Shown here: piece after piece, positions 1 through 5,953 of the stretch
Numbering within the stretch: the first letter of the stretch is position 1
How the letters are laid out: every line of letters starts with the position of its first letter
NCBI GenBank assembly: GCA_026770615.1
Contig: MU631886.1
Coordinates: 74,660-86,498 of the forward strand
Source of the DNA: Pavlovales sp. CCMP2436
Lineage: Eukaryota; Haptophyta; Pavlovophyceae; Pavlovales
DNA length: 11,839 nucleotides
Direction: 5' to 3'
Position numbers and translations under genes: made by a program
The notes under the pieces: model-generated
The model's database searches: none
What the model was told of the DNA's origin: nothing
Seen by the model: the letters and a program-made list of their open reading frames with translations, nothing else

Positions 1-204
1 GCGCGCGCGCGCCACGTTGGTTCTTGCCGCCTGAAATCGCGCAAATTCCACGTCTTCCAGATGTCGCCTGCGTCATCCTCGGTGCGCGCCCGCGACAGCG
101 GCGGAGGCCCGACCGGCTCCGAGCGCGCGCGCGACAAGCGCGGCAGCAGCTCGGGCGGCACCGGCTCGGGCGGCGCAGGCTCGGGCTCGAGCTGTGCTCG
201 GCAG

Positions 205-360
205 CGGTGCGTTGCGAGCAGCTCGTTGACGAGGTGCACGATCGCATGCGAGGTGCTCGCCAAGAACGTCGCCGTCGAGGACATGATGAAGCGCATCGAA
301 GCAGCGGCGGCGACCGTCACTTACCATATCTCGCCGAGTTCTTCGAAATTGAAGACAAAG
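205..360 (+). pseudogene. Possible internal exon or decayed coding remnant
   Basis: This is a weak call. The segment is preceded by an acceptor-like site (tgctcggcag, ending 204) and followed by a donor-like gtaggt at 361. One frame is open throughout and holds two protein-like stretches, CEQLVDEV near the start and LPYLAEFFEIEDK at the end. The piece between them reads better in another frame (EVLAKNVAVEDMMKRIEAA). This suggests either two compensating indels or chance. The combination faintly recalls the N-terminal Sec34/COG3 Golgi tethering subunit (pattern CEQL...YFNELE), but I cannot confirm that. A further acceptor-like site (cgtcttccag) ends at position 60. No gene start or end is visible, so if real it belongs to a gene cut by the window edge. 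Confidence 0.2.
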
Positions 361-429
361 TAGGTGCCAATCGACGCGGCTCGTCAAGGGCGGACGCGAC
401 CCCGCTGCTTCCGCCGTTTTTTTAATCCC

Positions 430-940
430 AACTCAAAGGTGATATTCTATCTGGGCACGCCACAAATATTATGTTACTGATAGGGATTCAAGCTAGAGCG
501 CGTCTGACTGTAACCAATTAGAGTGTAACTCAGACTTTAGGAAGTTCGGCATGCCGATTTGGTGAGCGCTGACGTCGCTGCGCAACACAGGGCTGCCGAA
601 TTTATATTTGATGCCGATGGATCGCGTAGGGGCTGCGGGCTACCTCAGAGCGATTGGCCATCTGGCGTCGGGCTAGTTCATGTGTCTTTAATTAGATCGG
701 TCGGACAGCTGCTCGTCAACTGTGCCTCCACCGTGGAAGCATGGCTGGCCTGTGCGTGTGCGGCGGTCGGAACTGTGCGTACGACCGTTTGTAGACGTAT
801 CAGCGTGTGCTGCGCCGATCAGCGCGCTGCCCCGGGCATGCTGCACCGAGCACGCTACGTCGATGCCGCGTGCTGTCGTGCGATGCTCCGAGCCGCGCGT
901 TGCGTCGAGCAGCGCGCCGCGCTGAGCAAGTGGCGCCGAG
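430..940. other. Spacer with no recognisable gene
   Basis: About 500 bases that turn from moderately AT-rich (430-550) to GC-rich. Open frames in this stretch (for example one from 559) run into the downstream minisatellite. They are rich in Ala, Arg and Cys, with no domain I recognise. I see no RNA gene and no convincing promoter element. Confidence 0.5.
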
Positions 941-1125
941 CAGTAGGCGGCGTCCAGCAGGCGGCGCCGGCTCAGCAGGCGGCGCCGGCCCAGCAGGCGG
1001 CGCCGGCCCAGCAGGCGGCGCCGGCCCAGCAGGCGGCGCTGGCCCAGTAGGCGGCGCCGGTGCCGGCCCAGCAGGTGGTGCCAGCCGAGCAGGCGGCGCC
1101 GAGCAGGCGGCGCCGAGCAGCGCGC
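941..1125 (+). repeat. GC-rich 18-bp minisatellite
   Basis: Head-to-tail copies of an 18-bp unit close to cagcaggcggcgccggcc. Copies are near-perfect from about 955 to 1062 (five to six units) and degenerate on both sides. Because 18 is a multiple of three, all six frames become long repetitive ORFs (Gln-Ala-Ala-Pro, Gly-Gly-Ala, Pro-Pro-Ala-Gly types), which explains the many overlapping open frames here. I do not regard any as a gene. The sequence is G/C-skewed and self-complementary (ggcgcc), so it could form hairpins. Confidence 0.85.
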
Positions 1126-1182
1126 AGTGTCGGTTCGCTGCGTCGAGCTGCGCGCTGTCATCCAAGACTGCGCCGAGCTTGC

Positions 1183-1251
1183 TGCGCCGGTCATGCTGCG
1201 TATATCACACTGCCGGCACCCACTCCGTGCGCCGGTCATGCTGCGTAGATC
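1183..1251 (+). repeat. 45-bp tandem duplication
   Basis: The string tgcgccggtcatgctgcgta occurs at 1183 and again at 1228, each copy followed by a close atcac motif. That makes a 45-bp period with about one and a half copies. It lies between the minisatellite and the hexamer arrays upstream of the C2H2 membrane-protein gene. Confidence 0.75.
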
Positions 1252-1310
1252 ACCCTTCACTGCAGCACGGGAGCGGGAGGTGGTCAGCCGCCATAGCTGG
1301 ACGCCATTGC

Positions 1311-1403
1311 TTTCAGTTTCAGTTTCAGTCGCCAAATGTACGGGGAATGCTGAGTTTTCGAGCTAACTGAATTTCAGTTTCAGTTTCAGCGTTCAGTTTC
1401 AGT
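1311..1403 (+). repeat. TTTCAG hexamer arrays upstream of the C2H2 gene
   Basis: Two short runs of a TTTCAG hexamer (1311-1329 and 1371-1403, the second with an interruption) flank a non-repetitive 40-bp stretch. They lie about 95-185 bp upstream of the likely start codon at 1497. They could be a simple microsatellite or part of the 5' region of the gene; no TATA-like box is obvious nearby. A related pentamer/hexamer run (ttgagtttgagtttaag) sits just outside the transposon at 5789-5805. Confidence 0.7.
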
Positions 1404-1496
1404 TAGATGGAAGTGCGGGAGTCCGAGTCCCACTCGTGTCAAAGGCAGAAGCCAAAAAAAACCTTAATAACATTTGTTTTTTTGGAAGTGTTCAGC

Positions 1497-2600
1497 ATGG
1501 TGAGCCGATCGCGGGCTCTAGCGCTGCTGGTTGCATTGCTCCTCGCAGGTCCCGACTGCTGGGCGAAGCCGGCCGGCCCACCCGCAGAGAGCGGTGACAC
1601 TGCGCCGGCTGCTGTCGAGCCGCTCGACAGGCCGCTGGAGGACGGCGGCGAGGGTGACGGCGAGGACGGCAGCGAGGGGCAGGATGAGGGCGACGGCGAG
1701 GACGGTGAGGGGCCGGACGATGACGACGAGGCCCCGGACGATGGCGAAAGGGCCCCGGGCGGATCCGACGCGGCGGATGATGAGCCGAACGTGGGCGCGG
1801 CAGCGGCGACCGAACCGGCGGGGTGGGTGCCGATCCCCGAGCGGCCCAAGCTGCCGCAGCCGCAGTACGCGACGGGTCCCAAGCAGCCGTGCTCACGCGC
1901 TAAGTCGCGGGAGGCGCGCCAGATCGTCGACGAGCGGCTGATCGCAAAGGCGCTGAGCTATGGCGTGCAGATCGACCGTCGGTGCAAGCTGCACCCCGAC
2001 AACGACCTGCTGCGCCCGCACGAGGCGAACAAGAGCATGGCCTCGTCCTCGCAGTGGCGGTGCAAGACCTGCGGTAAGGTCTTTCGCACTGAAGCCTACA
2101 TCGACATGCACATGGACCGCAAGCACGCGGACACGCTGCCAGCCAACCGCAACGTCTGCCCCGCCGACTTCTGCGACATCCTCGGCTGCCGCTCCGCCGT
2201 GCTGGGCGGCGGCGCGGGCTGCAGCGAGAAGCTGATGCAGCGCAGGCGCGTGCTCTGCCAGCACCTGATGCACAACTGCTTCCCGCCCTCACTCAACGCC
2301 GAGTACTGGCACGTGCACGAGTGGTTCGAGCACGAGCTCTGCGACCAGCTCACCTGCGGTCCCGCCATCTCCGCCACATCCGCCTCGGGCGCCGCGCGCG
2401 TGCTGCGGATCGTCGGCACCGTCATCGTCGTGCTGCTCGCGACCGTGATCGGGCTCGGCATCTGGTGCCACCGGATGGAGGCGTGCACGGGGCCCGACCT
2501 GCGGCGGCGAAGCGGGAGGGCAAAGTCAGCCAGGGGTAGCGGTATCGGCGCGCTGCTCCGTCGCGTGGGTTTCGGGGGCGCGCGCGCGCACCTCGACTAG
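1497..2600 (+). CDS. Single-pass membrane protein with a lumenal C2H2 zinc finger
   Basis: Predicted 367 aa, one exon. I chose the ATG at 1497 because it begins a clear signal peptide (MVSRSRALALLVALLLAG, cleavage probably after CWA near residue 23); an in-frame ATG at 1407 would bury it. Next comes a very acidic, Gly/Asp/Glu-rich linker (about 40-115), then a basic segment. One C2H2 finger follows, with C189, C192, H205 and H210 in the spacing C-x2-C-x12-H-x4-H and the core CKTCGKVFRTEAYIDMH. A Cys/His-rich stretch (about 220-285, with PADFCDILGC and HEWFEHELCDQLTC) follows. A hydrophobic helix (about 303-325, IVGTVIVVLLATVIGLGIW) leads to a short basic tail. The layout predicts a type I protein with the finger outside the cytosol. 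I recall similar LHP..LLRP plus C2H2 plus Cys-rich secreted proteins in plants and protists, but know no function. The finger may bind metal structurally rather than DNA. Confidence 0.85.
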   Translation: MVSRSRALALLVALLLAGPDCWAKPAGPPAESGDTAPAAVEPLDRPLEDGGEGDGEDGSEGQDEGDGEDGEGPDDDDEAPDDGERAPGGSDAADDEPNVGAAAATEPAGWVPIPERPKLPQPQYATGPKQPCSRAKSREARQIVDERLIAKALSYGVQIDRRCKLHPDNDLLRPHEANKSMASSSQWRCKTCGKVFRTEAYIDMHMDRKHADTLPANRNVCPADFCDILGCRSAVLGGGAGCSEKLMQRRRVLCQHLMHNCFPPSLNAEYWHVHEWFEHELCDQLTCGPAISATSASGAARVLRIVGTVIVVLLATVIGLGIWCHRMEACTGPDLRRRSGRAKSARGSGIGALLRRVGFGGARAHLD

Positions 2601-3032
2601 TGACTATCTCTGGTCGAGATGCCAACTTCGGCAATTATAATTTATATCTTTGTACCGACACAAGGAAATTAAAATTCCGCGATGTTGGGCTCGATCAGCG
2701 GTCTGGGCAGACTGGGACGCAAAGCCAGGGCCGCCGACACGGGTACCTCAGTGAGTCATGATGCAATTGCATGGCGACGGGAGTGGAGCTGTTTTTTTTT
2801 TTTTTTTTTTCCTATCTTCGATGAATTCATTTCATTTCATTTATAATTATGACAACAACAAAGTATATGGCTTCACCAGCAACCCACTGAGATGGGTAGC
2901 GAAGCGAGCAGGCTCCGCTGGAGGCAAAGCGATCAGCGGCCGTACTATTTTACTTACCCACTTTTTTCTTTTTTCTTTTTTAATAAATATGTTATATTAT
3001 TACGCCACAGCTTACCCGTCTCTATTTTTCGT
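2601..3032. other. AT-rich spacer with a T19 run and a possible small exon
   Basis: No confident gene. The stretch contains a run of 19 T (2792-2810). Read on the minus strand this is A19, preceded by AT-rich sequence, as in the 3' end of a retroposed element, but I see no matching target duplication. It also contains a short ATG frame with a canonical donor (listed separately) and AT-rich, intron-like DNA (2811-2870, 2940-3010). No AATAAA is seen after the C2H2 gene stop codon. Confidence 0.5.
2682..2750 (+). CDS. Candidate orphan first exon (speculative)
   Basis: A short ATG frame of 23 codons (MLGSISGLGRLGRKARAADT...) ends exactly at a textbook donor, TCA followed by gtgagt at 2751. It is followed by the long T run. 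A possible acceptor (ttcaccag, ending 2879) would add about 20 more codons before another gt at about 2941. I recognise no domain and cannot extend the model through the repeats downstream. Chance is a reasonable alternative. Confidence 0.15.
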
Positions 3033-3218
3033 ATAAATTCCACGTTTGATATTGGCGCAAAGCAGCGAAGCAGCGAAGCAGGCAGAGCAGACCCCCCCCC
3101 AGCAGGCCCAAATATCGTATTCATTTGATTGATCAGATAAATCCCACGTTTTGAATATCGATGAAGCAGCGAAGCAGCAAAGCAGCAAAGCAGCGAAGCA
3201 GGCAGAGCAACTCCCCCC
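3033..3218 (+). repeat. Duplicated block with an 8-bp minisatellite and C-tract
   Basis: Two related blocks (3033-3100 and 3137-3218), about 104 bp apart. Each starts with ataaat-t/c-ccacgttt, continues through copies of an 8-bp unit (cgaagcag), then aggcagagca, and ends in a run of C. The first block has about three 8-mers and the second about five, so the minisatellite has changed length since duplication. A diverged piece (gtagcgaagcgagcaggc) is also visible near 2895. The blocks give long Ala/Ser/Leu/Cys minus-strand frames that I treat as artefacts. Confidence 0.8.
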
Positions 3219-3678
3219 TTCCCCCCTCCCCCAACCTCCGGAAGGTTCGAATCTTCTACCAAACATAATTTTTATGTATTTCATTTAAAAAATAAGATTT
3301 TTTAGGAGCTGTGCGCTGATTGATCCCTGGGAATTAGTGTTTAAGAGGTGGCGAAAGTGCTGGCACTGTGTCTATGTATATAAATTTGCGGCTCAGCATG
3401 GTTCAACAGGTGTTGGTCAGTCACTGGCTTGGTCAACGTCAGGCTGAGGTCTATACGACACTTACTTCGAGACGCTCTGGACTATCGAAGGCTCGGAATT
3501 GGCCTTCGGGCCCCACTAGCTAAACTGACCGCCTGCTCGCGGACTGTCAGAATCTCATTTGAAACTACAGCACCAGCCATAAATCACAGGCCGGGGCAAT
3601 CGGGTCGGGGTCCGTTGGTCAAATTTCTCCGCGCCCAATTTGTAAAAAAGCGTTCGATTCTGTCTTTTTAAAAGGCGA
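3219..3678 (+). promoter_or_regulatory. Upstream region of the GPATCH3 gene with a TATA-like box
   Basis: A 460-bp stretch with no gene. A TATA-like motif (tatataaat) lies at 3377-3385, about 295 bp before the start codon. That distance would imply a long 5' leader or a 5' UTR intron. A second AT motif (cttttta aaagg) lies at about 3664-3675, immediately before the ATG, too close to serve as a TATA box for that start. No start site can be located from sequence alone. Confidence 0.35.
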
Positions 3679-5133
3679 ATGGCGGAAGCCTCCCACCGCA
3701 ATTCGCGGCTGCTCGAGTGGCGGCCGCTCGAGGGAAGCTCAACCTACGGGGTGCACATCCTGGACATCCCTGATGACTGGTTCTGCGCTGACATTCGCAT
3801 GTTCTTCGCGCCCGAGATCGAGCGCGAGTGGTTCGAATGCTTTCACTTCGTCCACCGGCCCTGCTTGGACGGGCCGGGCCTGAGCGCGCTGGCGAAGCTC
3901 GCTTCCGACGTGACGCTGCACCTGCTCGTCGCAAAGTACAACGGCAGGCCGTGGTCTGAGAGCCGCCCAGATCAAACCTGTCGGCTCGTGCCCGCGGACA
4001 CCGCGACGCTTCAGCCCGCTGCTCAGGCTGAGGCCCCCTCCGCTCCACCCTCCGCGCCGCAGGCGCCCTCCGATCGCTTCCGCACGCGCGCGCAGCGGCG
4101 GGAGGAGGCTGAGAGCGGCCGGCTCGGGCCGGGCTCCGTTCTGGGGCCGGGATCATCGCTCGCGCCGGCAGAGCTGCGACCGCCGGCCTGGCTCCCGCGT
4201 GGCAATGTGGGCAGCTCGACGCCAGAGCTGAGAGTGGCACTCGCCAACTGCCTGCTGTCCGCCGTCGACATCGTTTCACTCGGCCTCGAGTTCGCGCTCA
4301 CCGTGGCGGCCGCCACGGCCTGGTTTGCGAGGGAGGAGTGCAACTACGCCGGGGGCCGGGCAGTGCGCGCCCGATGGTCCGAGGCCGGCTCCGCCCCGCT
4401 CGAGCTCTGTGCAGCAGGCGGTCCGCTGCGAGAGGGCTCATCCGTCGCAGAGCGGCGCTCAGCTGCGCGCAAGAGTGCCGCCGAGACCGGCAGGGGCAAC
4501 TGCCTCGTCGGGCCAGGCACCCTCGTCCCGCGCGCGCGGCGCGGAGAGGCCCTCGTCCTCTGCGAGCAGCCCGCGGCCGAGGAGGAGCCCTCGGACGAAG
4601 AAGAGTGGGACCGCCACGTGGCTGCAATCTCACACGATCCCGGTGCCTGGGACCGCAGCGAGCGGCCGACCTACGCGTACTGGAACTCGGACAACCAGCA
4701 TCTCTTCGAGGAGGAGATCGAGGCTTGCTGGGAGAAGGGCGGCAGCGGTCTCGCATTCTACACCGATGACGCGTACTGGCACGCGCAGACCACCACTGAG
4801 GAGCGCCTCGTTGACGGGTGGGACACGCACGACCATATCGAGAACGATGGGGCGGACTACGTGCCCGCGCGCGTGGCGCTGGAGGGCCTGCGCGCGCGGG
4901 CCGCACGCGCGCCCGACACGCACGCCCGGGCTAGAATCGCGCGCCGCGTGCGCGGCCCGGGCACGCAAGCGGCCGAGCTCGCGCTGGACGCGGGCAACAG
5001 CGGCTACCGCATGCTCGAACGCATGGGCTGGAGCGAAGACAGGCCCTCGCTCGGCAAGCGGCGGCACGGGGAGGTGCTGCCCGTCGCCGCGCGGATGGGC
5101 CCGCACAAACGAGACAGGCGGGGCCTGGGGTGA
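3679..5133 (+). CDS. GPATCH3: GPATCH3-family G-patch protein
   Basis: 484 aa with no intron visible. Four conserved blocks occur in the family order. These are an N-terminal block (about 22-61: HILDIPDDWF, MFFAPE, FECFHFVHRP), a block around 170-208 (LPRGNVG, then LGLEF), an acidic strip before EEEWDRH (about 300-312), the hallmark FEEEIEACWEKGGSGLAFYT (343-362, with DDAYW to 367), and a C-terminal G-patch (440-484: SGYRMLERMGW, HGEVLPV, RDRRGLG). Low-complexity Ala/Arg/Pro linkers separate them. G-patch proteins usually bind RNA or activate DEAH helicases. Human GPATCH3 is reported as nuclear and linked to antiviral signalling; the ancestral role in algae is unknown. The G-patch is atypical: its central GxGLG-type turn reads EDRPSLG. 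The protein stops right at RRGLG with almost no tail. The start fits the family's N-terminus. I recognised the family from memory of its motifs, not by search. Confidence 0.9.
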   Translation: MAEASHRNSRLLEWRPLEGSSTYGVHILDIPDDWFCADIRMFFAPEIEREWFECFHFVHRPCLDGPGLSALAKLASDVTLHLLVAKYNGRPWSESRPDQTCRLVPADTATLQPAAQAEAPSAPPSAPQAPSDRFRTRAQRREEAESGRLGPGSVLGPGSSLAPAELRPPAWLPRGNVGSSTPELRVALANCLLSAVDIVSLGLEFALTVAAATAWFAREECNYAGGRAVRARWSEAGSAPLELCAAGGPLREGSSVAERRSAARKSAAETGRGNCLVGPGTLVPRARRGEALVLCEQPAAEEEPSDEEEWDRHVAAISHDPGAWDRSERPTYAYWNSDNQHLFEEEIEACWEKGGSGLAFYTDDAYWHAQTTTEERLVDGWDTHDHIENDGADYVPARVALEGLRARAARAPDTHARARIARRVRGPGTQAAELALDAGNSGYRMLERMGWSEDRPSLGKRRHGEVLPVAARMGPHKRDRRGLG

Positions 5134-5231
5134 CGCGAGCATCTATAGCCTGTACCCTACGCTATATGTACGAGCTTTGAATTATGTGCTTTACCAGGAA
5201 CATGTGTACATGAAGTGACGTGACGGAGCGG

Positions 5232-5237
5232 AATAAA
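5232..5237 (+). terminator. AATAAA polyadenylation signal of GPATCH3
   Basis: An AATAAA lies about 100 bases after the GPATCH3 stop codon, in an AT-rich stretch before the transposon begins at 5356. Position and motif fit an animal-type polyadenylation signal, but some algae use other signals, so this is a candidate only. Confidence 0.4.
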
Positions 5238-5355
5238 ATGACTTAAAATAGTAGTTAACTAACATATTTAGTCACATACTTGCAACCAAATCGCAGAAGT
5301 TGCACAATCTGCAATGCGTAGGCCGGCAAGTGTTTATTAGTAACACAAACCATGC

Positions 5356-5382
5356 TATAGGGTCGAAATCCGAATTAGTGGC
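5356..5382 (+). repeat. Left terminal inverted repeat of the MITE
   Basis: 27 bp, exact inverse of 5757-5783. Immediately inside, the two ends differ (ccagtccgggg here, gcgattccgcactgg at the other end), so symmetry is confined to the terminus. Confidence 0.9.
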
Positions 5383-5446
5383 CAGTCCGGGGGGAAATCG
5401 CGAAAAAATCCGGTGAAAATCCTCCGGAGCAACTCACGAACCAGAG

Positions 5447-5527
5447 GTGGTGCACAAAAGTTAGTTGCAGATTCGTGAATGGGGCGCCGCCCCATTCACG
5501 AATCTGCAACTAACTTTTGTGCACCAC
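5447..5527. repeat. Perfect palindrome, 40-bp arms, 1-nt centre
   Basis: The left arm (5447-5486) is the exact reverse complement of the right arm (5488-5527), with only C5487 between them. Two or three further base pairs (counting one G-T) extend it to 5444/5530. As RNA it would fold into a near-continuous 40-bp hairpin; as DNA it could extrude a cruciform. It lies asymmetrically inside the TIR element, so it may be a nested foldback insertion or part of the element's core. Confidence 0.95.
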
Positions 5528-5756
5528 TTCGGGAACCATGACTTTCTTATCTCTTCCGAACGCTGAAAATTGGAAATGTTAGTTACCTTTAGTATGTTGT
5601 CGACCCCAGAGGCACACGAGAGGCACACGAGGTGGGCTCCCACCGTCGTGGAGGGATCTATTCGACAACAGCTATCGACACTTGGCGCGCAGGGGCGAAC
5701 GATCTCTACTTCTTCGACCCGGCCACAGCTTTTCTCCCTCCCCAGTGCGGAATCGC

Positions 5757-5783
5757 GCCACTAATTCGGATTTCGACCCTATA
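5757..5783 (-). repeat. Right terminal inverted repeat of the MITE
   Basis: 27 bp, exact inverse of 5356-5382. Together with the adjacent 25 bp inside the element, this end is the part matched by the relict copy at 9429-9480. Confidence 0.9.
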
Positions 5784-5953
5784 TGTCTTTGAGTTTGAGT
5801 TTAAGTCCGTGTCAGTGTGTGCAGTCCATGCATGTGAACTATTTTTCGTTAGTAAATAGAAGTAACGGAGTATATGTGCAGACCTAATCTCGCCAGATGG
5901 CTGTAAAGCTGACGGAACTGAAGTCTGAACCCCAGGCGGAGGCTTGAGGGATA

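Larger units (their letters stand above)
5356..5783. mobile_element. Non-autonomous TIR transposon (MITE-like), about 420 bp
   Basis: The ends are perfect inverted repeats of 27 bp: tatagggtcgaaatccgaat... at 5356-5382 and its reverse complement at 5757-5783. The outermost TATA is self-complementary, so the element may start at GGGTCGAAAT with a TA or TATA target duplication. That would fit a Tc1/mariner/Stowaway-like insertion, but the boundary is ambiguous. The interior has no transposase-like frame; instead it holds an 81-bp palindrome. A diverged copy of the right end occurs at 9429-9480, showing this is a dispersed family. The element sits between the convergent 3' ends of GPATCH3 and the propeller gene. 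Confidence 0.85.

Noticed and set aside
559..1370. Several overlapping long frames on both strands
   Set aside because: They are created by the 18-bp repeat, which keeps all frames open. Composition is Ala/Arg/Pro/Gly with no domain or plausible splice structure.
2792..2810. T19 run as the poly-A tail of a minus-strand retroposon
   Set aside because: I could find no target-site duplication, no recognisable element body and no reverse transcriptase. Homopolymer runs are common in this spacer.
3033..3230. CRISPR-like array
   Set aside because: The repeats are 8-bp simple units in two blocks without unique spacers of constant length, and the setting is eukaryotic.
3429..3671. An 80-codon plus-strand frame before GPATCH3
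   Set aside because: It has no recognisable motif, sits in the presumed promoter/5' leader, and is in a different context from the intact gene start at 3679.
4298..5218. Long alternative frames over the GPATCH3 gene
   Set aside because: They are Arg/Pro/Ser-rich shadows of GC-rich coding sequence; the GPATCH3 frame contains all the conserved blocks.
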